NCBI GenBank assembly: GCA_013368325.1
Contig: JAACJK010000163.1
Coordinates: forward strand, 3,100,001-3,164,000
Reading direction: 5' to 3'
DNA from: Ephemerocybe angulata
Lineage: Eukaryota; Basidiomycota; Agaricomycetes; Agaricales; Psathyrellaceae
Length of the DNA: 64,000 nt
In this document: positions 33,346 through 44,021 of the stretch, piece by piece
Layout of the letters: each line of letters opens with the position of its first letter
Numbering within the stretch: position 1 is the stretch's first letter
Translations under genes and position numbers: made by a program
Notes under the pieces: model-generated
Seen by the model: the letters and a program-made list of their open reading frames with translations, nothing else
Databases searched by the model: none
What the model was told of the DNA's origin: nothing

Positions 33346-36175
33346 ATGCTGCATGGGCGTAGTCGTCAGTATGCCAAGAACCTCGTCTCATCTACTCGTG
33401 TGAGGCTTGTGGTAAGTCTTGGCTACCTGCCATCTCTGCCTGGCGTTCTGACCACCTCCTTCATAGTACAATAGGATCACGCATACTCGCTTCACGACCC
33501 TTTACTTCTTCTTCGTTCTCTTTTCGTGTTTGGTCCTTTGCTCATTGCAGGGCGTGCTCCTGGCTGACAACACCACCGCTGTCAACATCCTGAGCAATGC
33601 TGTCTCCACCCGGTCTGAGCTTCCTCCCCACATCACCTTTCGCGAGGACGGGGGCTTGAAAGTGTGCGACAACATTCCCAGCGACCACGACAGCGAATGC
33701 AGCACCATCCTGGACAAGGACGGCAACACATTTGACCGCCTGGATACAATCAAGGCCTTCGCCATCGGCAATCCTCTGGAACGTCGTTCAGTGAGGAATC
33801 TTTCCAGAACTTGCCCGTCTGTTGGCTCAAAATTCCACAGGTCACTGCTCTCATAAGCCATCGCGACGACGGGGATGACGACGACGACAAGTACAAATCG
33901 GCAAAGAACGGCACGCAGACCACTTCTGCCTCTTCCACAAGTTCTGTCCCTTCGAGTATCGAGCTCCCGTATTCCCTGACCTGCGTCTACTCGTTGCAGT
34001 GGCTGGAAGACAAGTACGTGTCCCAACGGTACTTTCAATATCTCACACGACTTATATTCCTCCTCAGTCTACGTGACTCCCAGAGAGAAGATGTCGCTAC
34101 GCTGTTCTTCCAAGTCTACCTCTTCACGATCGGTCTCGTGGCTGTTAGTGTTCAATGTTTATTGTTCATCTACCATTACATACTAAACCGCAATCTTTCT
34201 GTTCTCTGCAGATCCTCAACGAATCCCTTCCACATCTTGGGGCCGCATTCTTCGGACACATTCTTGGAGGTGCGTGGTCGGCATCCAGAGTCCAGTCCAC
34301 AAGGACCTTGGACACCTTCTATCGCAATGCCATCGTACCCGGGGCATGCGAGGGTACCGACCTTCTGGGAAGCTGGTGGCAGCTGAGGCTCTTCCACACC
34401 GTGAGTCAACCAACCACCATACCGTAAGATTGGAGGTTCAATACTGATTAACGTTACATAGATTCCGGTGGTTGCTGCGAGCGGTGTGAGCATCATCGCA
34501 CTTGGATTCCTCTCCTGGAAACTTCTCAGGGTGCGTTCGCCATGCGATACCAGATTGCCGTCGGTTATTCTGAAGCGAAATCCAATTTCTCGTCGCTTTC
34601 GTTTCAATGTATAGGTCTACCACCGTCGAACCCTCAGTCGCGTCGGGGCGTCGCCCGCTGTTCACAGAATGTATGGGGTATGTATCCAGTTGAATACGGT
34701 CGTTTCATCGTTGTGCACACTGAGGCTGATAGGTCATACTATTTTTAGCTCGTCCTTTTGTTCTCGGTCGGCCTTCAGTTGGCGAGTTTCTTCACTTTGG
34801 TCTCGGCCGCGATATGGATCGCAAAGATTGCGCAGGGTACCTTCAAGGCATTTGCGAAACATAGCAAGCTGTACCTGGCAGCCTTCATTGTTATATCTGC
34901 AGTAAGCACACTCCTTGAAACTCGAATCTTACAGGTGGCTGATGAAATGTCAGGTTCAATTGCCCTGGTTGATTATTGTAAGAAAACAATTTGGCCTTCC
35001 CTATGAGTCTATGATTCTGACCCGGCGTTCTGATAGGGCTGGCAATGTGTGCGAAGGGAGTGCAAGATTCGAACTTTCCTCTTCATTGGCATCTCTGCGC
35101 TTTTCGTCGCCGTGTCGAGTGTGATGTTTGCTAGCAATCGTGCGTCATTCAATACTGGGATCTTTCGTCGCCATACTAACGAGGGGTCCCAGTGTACCGC
35201 TGCATCTTCATGACCTGGCAGTTCTTCTCCACCGTGACCGTCACCGCATTCATTTTCCTGGTGTTCACGGCTGCACTCGGTGTCATCTGTTTCCTGAACT
35301 ATGGCAAAGGCTTGAAACAATATCGTACGTTCTCTGCGTGCCCCACATCTCCTTGATCATGACTTGACACGAGCACTACAGTCGAAGTAACGGAAGCCCT
35401 CGAAGGCGAAGACTTCACCCCCGTCTACTTCCCTCGCAAAGATGCCAAAGTTCCCCCCTCCCAGCTTGCTGCACAATACGAAAACGAAAAGCTGGAGACG
35501 TACAACGAAAAGTACCAGCCAGACGATATCGAGCGCGCCCTGCCCTCCTACCAGCCCCAACAACAAAACCTGGCCCAGTCGAAGCACAAAAAACAGATGC
35601 CCTCCCTTGCGCTGTCCTATGCCTCGATCACGCGCCACAAGCGCGGCTCCTCCGTCTACTCAGACAACCTCGACAGCCCCATCATCCTCTCCAGCAGTCC
35701 CCCGCTCATCTCAGAGCTCGCGCCTCCAACACCCTCGATGGCGCGCCGCATCAAGACGCGGGTCTCGAGTTGGATCGCTAGCGACGTGAGCTCGACGAAG
35801 AGTGATGGGAATGGGGCCGCCATTATGGAGGTCGCGAGGACCGCCAATGCTAGCAGTGGAAGGGCAGGAGGAGGCCTGCCGAGCGGACCTGGTTCAGTGA
35901 AGGTAAGGACCCTCGTGCGCCCTCCACCCATCGCCGTTCCCCAGACACGCATCTCGAGCTACTCGATGAAGCAGTCGTCGTCCCCGCCCTCCGCGTTCTC
36001 GACTCCCGGCGGCCTTCCTTCGGGGGCATCCTCTGGGGGTATCAATGCCCCTCGCTCTGCCCCTACGAGGCAGTCAACTGTCCCGAGCTTGAACAGCAGG
36101 GAAAGTGTGCGGAGGACATTGAAGAAGCCGCCAATGTCAGGGGTAGATCTGCCTGCTGTTCCGACTAGGTTCTAA
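33346..36175 (+). CDS. Multi-pass fungal membrane protein of unknown function
   Basis: At least ten exons. The N-terminal part (GVLLADNTTAVNILSNAVST, VCDNIPSDHDSECSTILDKD) is followed by SFQNLPVCWLKIPQVTALIS and a Ser/Thr/Asp-rich stretch. About six hydrophobic segments come next (LFFQVYLFTIGLVA; IPVVAASGVSIIALGFL; LVLLFSVGLQLASFFTLVSA; YLAAFIVISAVQLPWLII; TFLFIGISALFVAVSSVMFA; VTVTAFIFLVFTAALGVICF). A cytosolic tail of about 280 residues starts VTEALEGEDFTPVYFPRKDA and is rich in Ser and Pro. I know similar proteins only as uncharacterised agaricomycete membrane proteins. The frame changes near 33760-33810 without a normal intron, either a frameshift or a GC-AG intron (GCCTTC...TTCCAG, 53 nt). 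The remaining splice sites are regular. Confidence 0.7.
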
Positions 36176-36539
36176 TCGAGAGAGGGTTGGAAGGTGGATA
36201 GTATCAAGACCACCTGGTGCTCTATGCTTCGACCTTCCTATTTCCAAGCTGTATTTCAAAACGTCATTTGCTGGCCGAACGATGGTCCTTTCAACTTCGA
36301 ATGTAGTTGTATCGCCTTTTAGAGGGTAGCGGTATGTTCCTCTCGCGTCCTTTCAAACCTGTATCCCTTCATTGTTGTATGTATAAAACGTGGATTTATA
36401 TTTGGCTCTGCAGATTGCAAAGCCTGAAGTGTTGGTGTTGTCGTCGGTCGCTGAAGATCATTACTGAGATTTGGGAAGATACGCTGACCCATTGCTGGAT
36501 ATTCCAGGAGTTGTCTTTTCGGTCGATAAATCTATGTAC
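36176..36539. other. Intergenic, convergent 3' regions
   Basis: About 360 bp between two converging stops. No gene recognised. Confidence 0.5.
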
Positions 36540-38407
36540 CTATGCTGCAGCTTCGTCGTAATCTCTCAGGGCTTCCGACAACTGGGCATTCGATGCTATG
36601 AGGGCGGTGAGAAGCTGTTCTTGAACAGTTTCTTCATTCGCGTGCGATCCGTTCTTGACCTCCAGTTCCTGGCGAGAGCGTTCTGCCATGGCCGAGGCCC
36701 ATGGTATTTGGGCGAAGATGAGCTCCTGGGAAGAGCAACATTTTGAGTAGAACTCCTAGTCAGGGAAAAGGAGGTTGAAGTGTGAATGCCAACTTCCAGA
36801 ATAGGAAGAGGAGGTGGTTGCAGACAGACCTCTACGATATCATCGGATTGGTGGGTGCTGGGCGTGGCGAGTGCTTGTAGGAGGAGAGAGGCGTTCCCCT
36901 GGCCTATCTTGCATTCTTGGAAAAGGCGATGTATGTCTTCTTCCTGTGTAATGATGCGATTGCGCGTTACATCCTAGAGCACAGTTAGAAAACGCATGGG
37001 TGGATAAGCACAGCTACCTACTAGTTTAGGGGGCGAAGGGGCATCGACCCGCTCCTCTTTCTGTTCCTGTTGCCGAGGACCTAAGCCGACCTTTACATGG
37101 ATTGGTGGTTTGAACTGGGAATGGAGCGTTGGCACGCTTGTATTGAAAAATTCTTCGTCGTCAAATGGCACTCCCTCGTCAGGTTTCCCGGTGGGTTTGA
37201 CTCTCTGCCATAATTTCCTGAAGGCGCTGATCGGCACTTGCGAGAAAGGTAGTAAACTCGAGTGAGAATCTGGAATGAATCAAGGACTCGATGTGCTTAC
37301 TGGGCTGATCTGCGTAGGCAGCTGCGCCTAAGACCTCGAGAATTCGATCCCTTACGACGGGTGTGGTTCTACCGCTATATAAAACGTCTTCAACCGTGTT
37401 CAAAAACCGTTTGGAACGACATTGGTCGATGAATAAATGAGACGAGTTTCGTAGCATGATTGCCCACAACTGTCTTGATTGTCAGTACCCTCCATGTCAT
37501 TCACACACTGTTCTAGCACCCACCCGAGCAGCACTGAGTTGAGATGAAGGTTCAGCATATCTGTGGAGGGCATGAAAAAGGTGTCAATCGAGTGCAGCTG
37601 CAAGCACCCACTTGAATTCGCGATAGATAGCACGAGCCGCTTCCTTGGCATTGACCTCACTCGCAGAAGCTCGGTCACAGAGTTCTAGGATGAGTGCAGG
37701 GTCATCCAATCCAGTGGCCGTGAGGAAGCCTATAAGAGCGGTGAGGGGTGCAGGAATTGACTCAGACTGACCCCGCTGCTGATTCGGGGGAGGAGGAAGA
37801 CTGCTTTCAGCAGAGTCTTGTACATTGACACCCAGCTGGGAGGGAGCATCAGTGTGCGATGGAGGAGCCTCTTCCAGCTCGTGAATGAAGTCGTCGTATT
37901 GCCTCAACGCTTCAAGGAGATCAGCGTTTGATGCAAGCAAATTCCCAAGGAGCTTCTCCTCTGTGGTTTCATCATCCTCGTGATGCTTCCTACACTGCTC
38001 AGCATCCCGCGCAAGGCGAGAACGCTCCGCTGAGGCAGTCGCCCACGCAATTTGAGACCAAATAAGCTCTTGCACGATGCGGCATTTCGGGAGGAATTCC
38101 TAAGGTATATGAACGTTTCATATCAGCATCATTTGGGACTTTGGATGGAACTGACCTCGATGATCGCGGATGCCTTGACTCTTTTTCTCCTGCAGGACAG
38201 GATCGCTTCGGTGAGGAGGAGGGCATTCCCCTGAGCCAACTTGCACTCCTGGAAGAGCCTGCGAATATCCTCCTCCACCAGAATAACATGTCTGGGCGAT
38301 GGGCGTGGGCGTGATCGGCCTTCAATTGCGTCGGGGGGCGGCCACCTGCACGGCGGTCTGGTGTGCTGACAGCCACCATTGTAGCACAATGACAGTTGTT
38401 TGAAGCC
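36540..38407 (-). CDS. GAT-VHS-GAT module, rearranged paralogue of the Lsb5-like adaptor; probable 3' half of a NACHT fusion
   Basis: Reading 5' to 3' on the minus strand: a first GAT-like segment (VEEDIRRLFQECKLAQGNAL; EFLPKC plus LIWSQIAWATASAERSRLAR; LLASNADLLEALRQYDDF), a linker, then a VHS-like segment (LIGFLTATGLDDPALILELC; AEPSSQLSAARLWAIMLRNS; FRKLWQRVKPTGKPDEGVPF) and a second GAT-like segment (EEDIHRLFQECKIGQGNASL; EFYSKCCSSQELIFAQIPWA; LRDYDEAAA, stop at 36540). Every block matches the gene at 2-2917, and introns fall at the same places, for example directly before EF(Y/L)xKC. The order shows a partial plus a full copy joined head to tail. No ATG with good context opens this part; three regular introns connect it in frame to the NACHT exons upstream. 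Confidence 0.7.
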
Positions 38408-38468
38408 CTGCACGAGGTTTCAGCAACAAAACAAGACGTAATTTCAAGGACCGGTAGTAAGGACTCAC

Positions 38469-40915
38469 ATGCACCAAATCCAACATAGAGAAAGTGTAAT
38501 TTCCCTCCTGGTACGCGAACTTGGAGGAGGTCAGTGGAACGACCACAATGCTAGGGGCAACGACTACATACGACCCATTTTCTCTTCGGGGCAGTTTCAT
38601 GCCAATCGAAGGTTAATTTGCTGAAGACTGTTGATGAAAACTGAAACTGATGTCAGGAACTCTCGAGGAGGCCCATATTAACGATCGTACCTTTTCCTCA
38701 ATGGCTGAGATGACTTGCTCTACGCTTGAAGGTATGCTCATCTCCCAGGGTTCCTGCCTGTCTGACTCGTGAGGAGGCCATGGGTACTCGACAGCGCAAC
38801 TCGTATCAGGGTGTAGCCCATACCAAAATTCCGACTTCTTTTGCAGACGGGCAAGATCGAAGTCAGGATCATGCTCCACGGCGTACGCAAGGTCCTGCAG
38901 CCAAAACTCTATCAGGAATTCGTTGGTCTTCGGGTGTTGAAGCCTGCTGGAGCGGGGTTCAGCCGTGAGCCTCCAGAATCCACTCCTAACGAGAAACCGG
39001 TAACCTTGTTCCACTAAGTCCGTCCTGTGAGAAGGGCCGGTAATCGTGGGTTCAAGACGCTGCAGGTGCTGTTGAACAGCTGAAGAGTCGATAGAAGACC
39101 CAGAGATCAATATCTCTAGTAGTTTGGCGTGTAAGTGCAGAACCGGCCGATTCATGGGATCCTCGACCAACCCCTCAAGCACTTCGGCTGTGGCGATGGC
39201 CAAGCCATAGACCCCAGCTTCGACTCGTTGGCGCACAATGAAATAAGTGGAGAGGATCAGGTCGCCGTCGCCAATGATGGAAACGAGTTGTTCAGCTTGT
39301 GACTGGACGTTGGGAAAGTCTTTGAGGGAGTTTTCCAGAAAAGCCTCCCAATGCGATGGCATGAACCGACGTGCATATATAGCCGCTTCTGTCTCGAACT
39401 CGAACTCAGAAGTTGTAGAGCGCCGGAGGCACTGGTTGCAGCACTGAACAATGCGTAGGTGATGACGGTGGTGGGCGTGGAATGGTCCGGAGCGACTTTC
39501 GGTATTGAGGAAGTTGTGGAGGGAACTGTGGCAAAGCGCGATGGGTGTTCGGTCGTCCCCAGGGACCTGTATGATGGACTGTAGCGGAACAAGAACGTGG
39601 ACGACCTCGTGGCGCGGAATGTTCAAGAGGTCGGAAAGACCATTGATAGAGAGCGAGTCTTGAAGAAAGGCGATCGTTGAGATGATTTCGGAGAAGTGTG
39701 AACGGTCACGGGCCGTTGCAAGCGTCTGCATGTAAAGTCCGTCAAGTCCTGGGTCAATCATCAGCGCGCACGGGAGGCGCTCCATCGGGAGCGAGTCGCC
39801 TTGTCCAGAAGCCAAGATGAACCTTAGGATTGTTGCCATGAAGATAAAAGAACCGCCTGTGTGCTCAACAAGCTTTAGGAGGTCAGCCGGTGTCGGCCAC
39901 TGCCTTCCATACGCCTTGATAACCTGGTTGTACTTGGCCGCCTCATCGAATGTTTGTCGCATGACAATCGCGATGTCGTTTGTGGCGACATGATCAACAA
40001 GGTTGACGAGTAGCACTTGCGATGTCTCCAGGCGGGTTCGAATGTGCGCCTCCACCCGACTGGCGATGAAAAGGCGAAGGGGGATACGGGGATGTTCCTT
40101 CATGTACTCCAGCATGTCAGTGATCCAATCTGAGACCTCTTCGCGATCTTCGCACTCGTCGACTCCGTCCACGACAATGAGCAGAGGCCCTCGTCGAAAT
40201 TCTATGCTAAGTAGTCGCTTGGAGGCGGAGAGAAGGGGCTCGAAGACCAGATATTGAAACTGAATGTCGAGGGGGAGAGTGGGGAGGTTCGGCTGGGCCT
40301 TGAGAGCAGCTTTGACAAATGACGCCGTACTGGGGATCGCAGTCATCATCTGGCTCGCTATGGTTGCCGCAAAGCGCCTCGTCCTACTTCTGTCGCCCGA
40401 GCCTCGAAAGAAGAAGAAGCTCCCGGCCAATCGTTTCCGTTTTGCGAATTCCTCTGCCACTGCTTGTGCAATCGCAGACTTGCCACACCCGACATGACCG
40501 TACAGCCAGAGAACATGGCCACCCCCATCATCGGGGATAGTTTTGCTGTCTGCCCACGCGATCGTGTCCTGTATTACTTGGCGCCTAGTTCCAGGGAGAC
40601 AGTGAGAGTCTGGAGGCGAGATCTTCCTATTGCGAGTGTGGGAAGCGTCGGGGATAGGGCTGAGTTTGCCATATTGGACTGTAAGCCGCCGATATGCTAA
40701 GTCAGTCAGCATTTCGCATATATCAGCTGAGGGTGCTCACTCGTCGTCTTGAATAGCCCACCATCCTGTTCTCCTCCTCTCTGCACCTGTTGAATGGTCC
40801 CTGAACGTCGGATTGGCATTAGAATGGGATGCTGCGGAGCGACGCTGAGAGCGCTCACCGTAATTTGAGCCAAAAATGGCGTTCTCTGCTTTCTCGACCT
40901 TCTGAATCGGCCCAT
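38469..40915 (-). CDS. NACHT-domain NTPase (fungal NLR-like/STAND protein)
   Basis: Two short 5' exons (MGRFRRSRKQRTPFLAQIT and GTIQQVQRGGEQDGGLFKTT) lead into a long exon. It has HCLPGTRRQVIQDTIAW, the P-loop VLWLYGHVGCGKSAIAQAVA (about residue 106), GSFFFFRGSGDRSRTRRFAA, Walker B LLIVVDGVDECED and the downstream helical part typical of agaricomycete NACHT proteins (SLSINGLSDLLNIPRHEVVH; ALCHSSLHNFLNT). These STAND ATPases act as oligomerising switches, and several in fungi govern heterokaryon incompatibility. The N-terminus is too short for the usual effector domain (HeLo, Goodbye, patatin). No WD40, ankyrin or TPR repeats follow. After SAIEEK at 38691 an intron leads to SSTVFSKLTFDWHETAPKRK and then EGNYTFSMLDLVH, which joins the GAT-VHS-GAT exons in frame. 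Confidence 0.85.
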
Positions 40916-41502
40916 AATCTTCTGCGTGTCAACCCGGAGCGTTATAGGTGTACAGAGACATACGCACAGTTGTGGTGGTGAACGCTGGGCGTTGCTGGAC
41001 TGGCACTGCTAGACGGTGTCGCAGATCCAGACATTGGCAGTGAGTAGTGCAAACCAGAAGCTCACTACGTGCTTCACAGCTATTGATATCAGGAGGATAC
41101 CCACGTTTCAAGTCACATGCGAGCTATCTGGCGCCCAGCAATCGGATTCGGGAATTGCAGAATGACATCTGACTTGCGAGTTATTCCTGTGCTAGAGATG
41201 GTTCAGCAGGAGGCCAGAGCTAATACCCACATAACGCAGAGTTTTCTAAACAGAAACCATCTATTATTGGCGCCTCTGGAGCTGCATAGTGTTGGTAGGT
41301 TCATAAGGAGGATTAAGCGCTCAGGTTGTCCACGAACGACATTCCCACGAAGATGATCAAGCTTTCCACGCTTATGACGCCCTGACGGTTCCACCTTCAC
41401 CACAAACTATAACTCAGAAATCGCTACTCCCACATGCCGAGCTCTTGAAAATAGCGTCGAAATTATGAGTACGCCCAACAATTTACAACGGGGATATCCC
41501 GA
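40916..41502. other. Intergenic, divergent promoters of NACHT and F-box-like genes
   Basis: About 590 bp. Small frames on both strands without support. May include an untranslated or coding first exon of the F-box-like gene, whose ATG is not found in its main frame. Confidence 0.4.
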
Positions 41503-43650
41503 GTGACCGATACCCCGCTCTTTGCAGATCTAATTCCAAAGTTTGAACCACGCCGCCGCTGGACAGCCCGACGTGCAGCGAGAAAGGCAGATTTGGGGCA
41601 ACATCTCGCCAACCATGAGCTTATACCCTCCCCTGTTCCACGACTTCTTCAATGCAACGACTCTCCAACGGAGGAGGAGAAAGAAATGATCTTGGAGTAC
41701 GTTGCGACGATCGAGCCAATGTGCTGGCAGCTCCCGGATTCCTTCTCTCTCACAACTGCTCTCCGCCACGAGCCTGGCCTTCCACACCACTACAGTCAGC
41801 TCTACCGCGATTCCCTAAGGCTCCATCGCTCCTTGATAACTGGTATTCGGAACATCCCAGGGGAAGTTCTGGACATCATATTTCATAGCGCACTTCAAAT
41901 CGCCGACGACCGGTACCAGCAACTTATCCGTATCATGCAAACCTGCAAGAGATGGTGGATCTCAGCACATGGGTCCCCTCGCCTGTGGAGCACTCTCCCG
42001 AAGATGGTTTGGGACGTTCACACCTCGAACCGCGTTGGGCGGCATGGGCATAAAGTGTTTGACTTGCTCAAACGGGCTGTGCTCCGCCACCTGGCCCAGT
42101 CCGGAAACTATCCTCTGACCTTTGTCTTCCACTACGATTTTCAAATATCGAATCATGTAGTGGAAGTGAAGTACCAAGAGCTCCTCGGCATCATGATGTC
42201 CCAATGCCATCGGTGGGGCCATGCAGACCTTATGATGTCTCTGACAATGCTCGAAACGACTTCGATAATCACTGGTAAACTTCCTTTGTTGCGCTCGCTC
42301 TCCCTATCCGTGTCCACCACTCGAAACTCTGAACACGAGGCCATCTATTTCTTCGCGGCCTGTCCATCCCTAGAGCACGTATCGCTCACCATCAACCACA
42401 CGATGGGGCAACAGGAGCCCCCTGATATCGTACTACCCTGGAGGCAGCTCACGACCTTCAATGACCACCGAAGGAACATTGGAAGGTCTTGGACATTCAT
42501 CAAGGGCGACCCAAATTCGCAGAACCTAAGCTGCCGAATTTTCGCGGCTCTGGATAGCCAGTCACACATGGACCATCAACTATCGAGGCACTCAGCCTCC
42601 AGAATTACGATGCTCGACATTGGCTCCCCCAACATTAGCTGTATCCCTTTGATCTCGGACACACTAACCCTCCCCAGCCTGACTGTTTTACACCTCAATT
42701 TCCCAGGAGTTGGGGCAGACGAGCTCTCATCTACTCACCTCCTCTCCTTTGTTCGACGCTCCAGGTGCTCGTTAAAGTCGTTGAGGTTTACAGGAGGGGG
42801 CGGGTTGTTTCGCGAGCAACTTGGGGCATTCTCCCAGTTCCTTCTGTTGTCTGATGAACTAGAAGAGCTGCACTGCGACCTTCTACCCCCGGACGCCCTC
42901 AGAACCCTTTTCTTCGATCCCAGAAGTGGTGAACCTCCCCCCGTCCCTAGACTACGCCGACTCAGCATCTACATAAATCTGACGATGAGCCTCAAAACCC
43001 TACCCTCACACCTTGACTGTGCGGCGTTGAACGCGGTGGCGAAATCAAGAAGCAATATCGGCGGTCGAGCGGAAGTGGCCTGGCTGAGATTGGAGATTCG
43101 TGCATGGAATCTTGCCATGACCCAAACTGCCTTCCACTTACTGGAAAATGACCTCGCTGGAAGTCCCGTCCCGGTCGAAACTTCAATACGGGAAAAGGTT
43201 GTAAAAGGGTGGATCGACCAGCTGTACAATGTCGGCGGGATTTCCTTCTCCGGTACAGATAGGATCTCGCCTTCATACCACAAGCAGGAGGGTCGGCGAC
43301 TCAACGAGCTCATAGCTGAGATGGAGCTGTATCCAATCCCTGACTCTGACCTGGCGTTGCTTCGGGTGAGATTGGCCATTTCCTGCTGTTCAAGTCAACA
43401 TGCTGATTCCCTGGACAAGAAATATGATATGGCCGCAGTACTCACACACTGCGCGTCAGTTGAGGCTAGCCGCATTCCCTGTGCATCCTTGTACAACCTT
43501 CCCAGCCGGTTCAAGTCGTTGAAGGATAGGCTCTGCCCTCCATTGCTGGAGCGCGATGGACAGCGGCACTGGGCGTTTGGCGGAGGAGGTGACGGGATAT
43601 TCTACGTTCCAAGAATAACTCCCCCTGACGATATCGTAGAGCCCGCATAA
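41503..43650 (+). CDS. F-box-like protein with C-terminal leucine-rich repeats
   Basis: A single uninterrupted frame of about 715 codons. It has the layout common in agaricomycete F-box families: PRLLQCNDSPTEEEKEMI, then a helix ending in LYRDSLRLHRSLITGIRNIP, the F-box-like GEVLDIIFHSAL and TCKRWWISAHGSPRLWSTLP. Leucine-rich repeats follow (LPLLRSLSLSVST, FAACPSLEHVSLTIN, LPSLTVLHLNFPGVGADELS, LLLSDELEELHCDLLP). It probably recruits a substrate to an SCF ubiquitin ligase. The frame opens without an ATG: the first in-frame codon usable is GTG at 41503, and the ATG at 41465 (MSTPNNLQRGYPE) is out of frame by one base. So either a 5' exon is missing from this model or a small frame lesion exists. 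Codon use is even along the frame. Confidence 0.75.
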   Translation: MTDTPLFADLIPKFEPRRRWTARRAARKADLGQHLANHELIPSPVPRLLQCNDSPTEEEKEMILEYVATIEPMCWQLPDSFSLTTALRHEPGLPHHYSQLYRDSLRLHRSLITGIRNIPGEVLDIIFHSALQIADDRYQQLIRIMQTCKRWWISAHGSPRLWSTLPKMVWDVHTSNRVGRHGHKVFDLLKRAVLRHLAQSGNYPLTFVFHYDFQISNHVVEVKYQELLGIMMSQCHRWGHADLMMSLTMLETTSIITGKLPLLRSLSLSVSTTRNSEHEAIYFFAACPSLEHVSLTINHTMGQQEPPDIVLPWRQLTTFNDHRRNIGRSWTFIKGDPNSQNLSCRIFAALDSQSHMDHQLSRHSASRITMLDIGSPNISCIPLISDTLTLPSLTVLHLNFPGVGADELSSTHLLSFVRRSRCSLKSLRFTGGGGLFREQLGAFSQFLLLSDELEELHCDLLPPDALRTLFFDPRSGEPPPVPRLRRLSIYINLTMSLKTLPSHLDCAALNAVAKSRSNIGGRAEVAWLRLEIRAWNLAMTQTAFHLLENDLAGSPVPVETSIREKVVKGWIDQLYNVGGISFSGTDRISPSYHKQEGRRLNELIAEMELYPIPDSDLALLRVRLAISCCSSQHADSLDKKYDMAAVLTHCASVEASRIPCASLYNLPSRFKSLKDRLCPPLLERDGQRHWAFGGGGDGIFYVPRITPPDDIVEPA

Positions 43651-44021
43651 GTAGCACACACCCACACTAGGCTCGCGAAGGCTCGCGACCAGCCGTTACC
43701 TCAGCCTGAGCCGGTCACACCTTTTGATGTCACTCCGTGACAGGTTAAGTACCTGGTGTTTTGGTTGTTTTGTGGAAGGTGTCCAGAAAGGGAGCGACAT
43801 CAGCGTAAGCCTTAAGGACTGGTTGCGAGTCTAAGCAAGTCTTTCTTAAATAGCACACACCACGTACATATGTAGCACCGGCAGTCTCTGCCGAACCAAA
43901 GTTCGTGGGTAAATGATGACACCATCGCTCGAAAAGGGCAATTGCGGTTTGCCTTAAGCGCCCATCGAAGTCATGGGGCACACGACAGGGGTAGACGCTG
44001 GCAACCTTGATCCCTTCCCCG
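43651..44021. other. Intergenic
   Basis: About 370 bp after the F-box-like stop. A short direct repeat of GGCTCGCGA occurs at 43672-43690. No coding signal. Confidence 0.45.
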
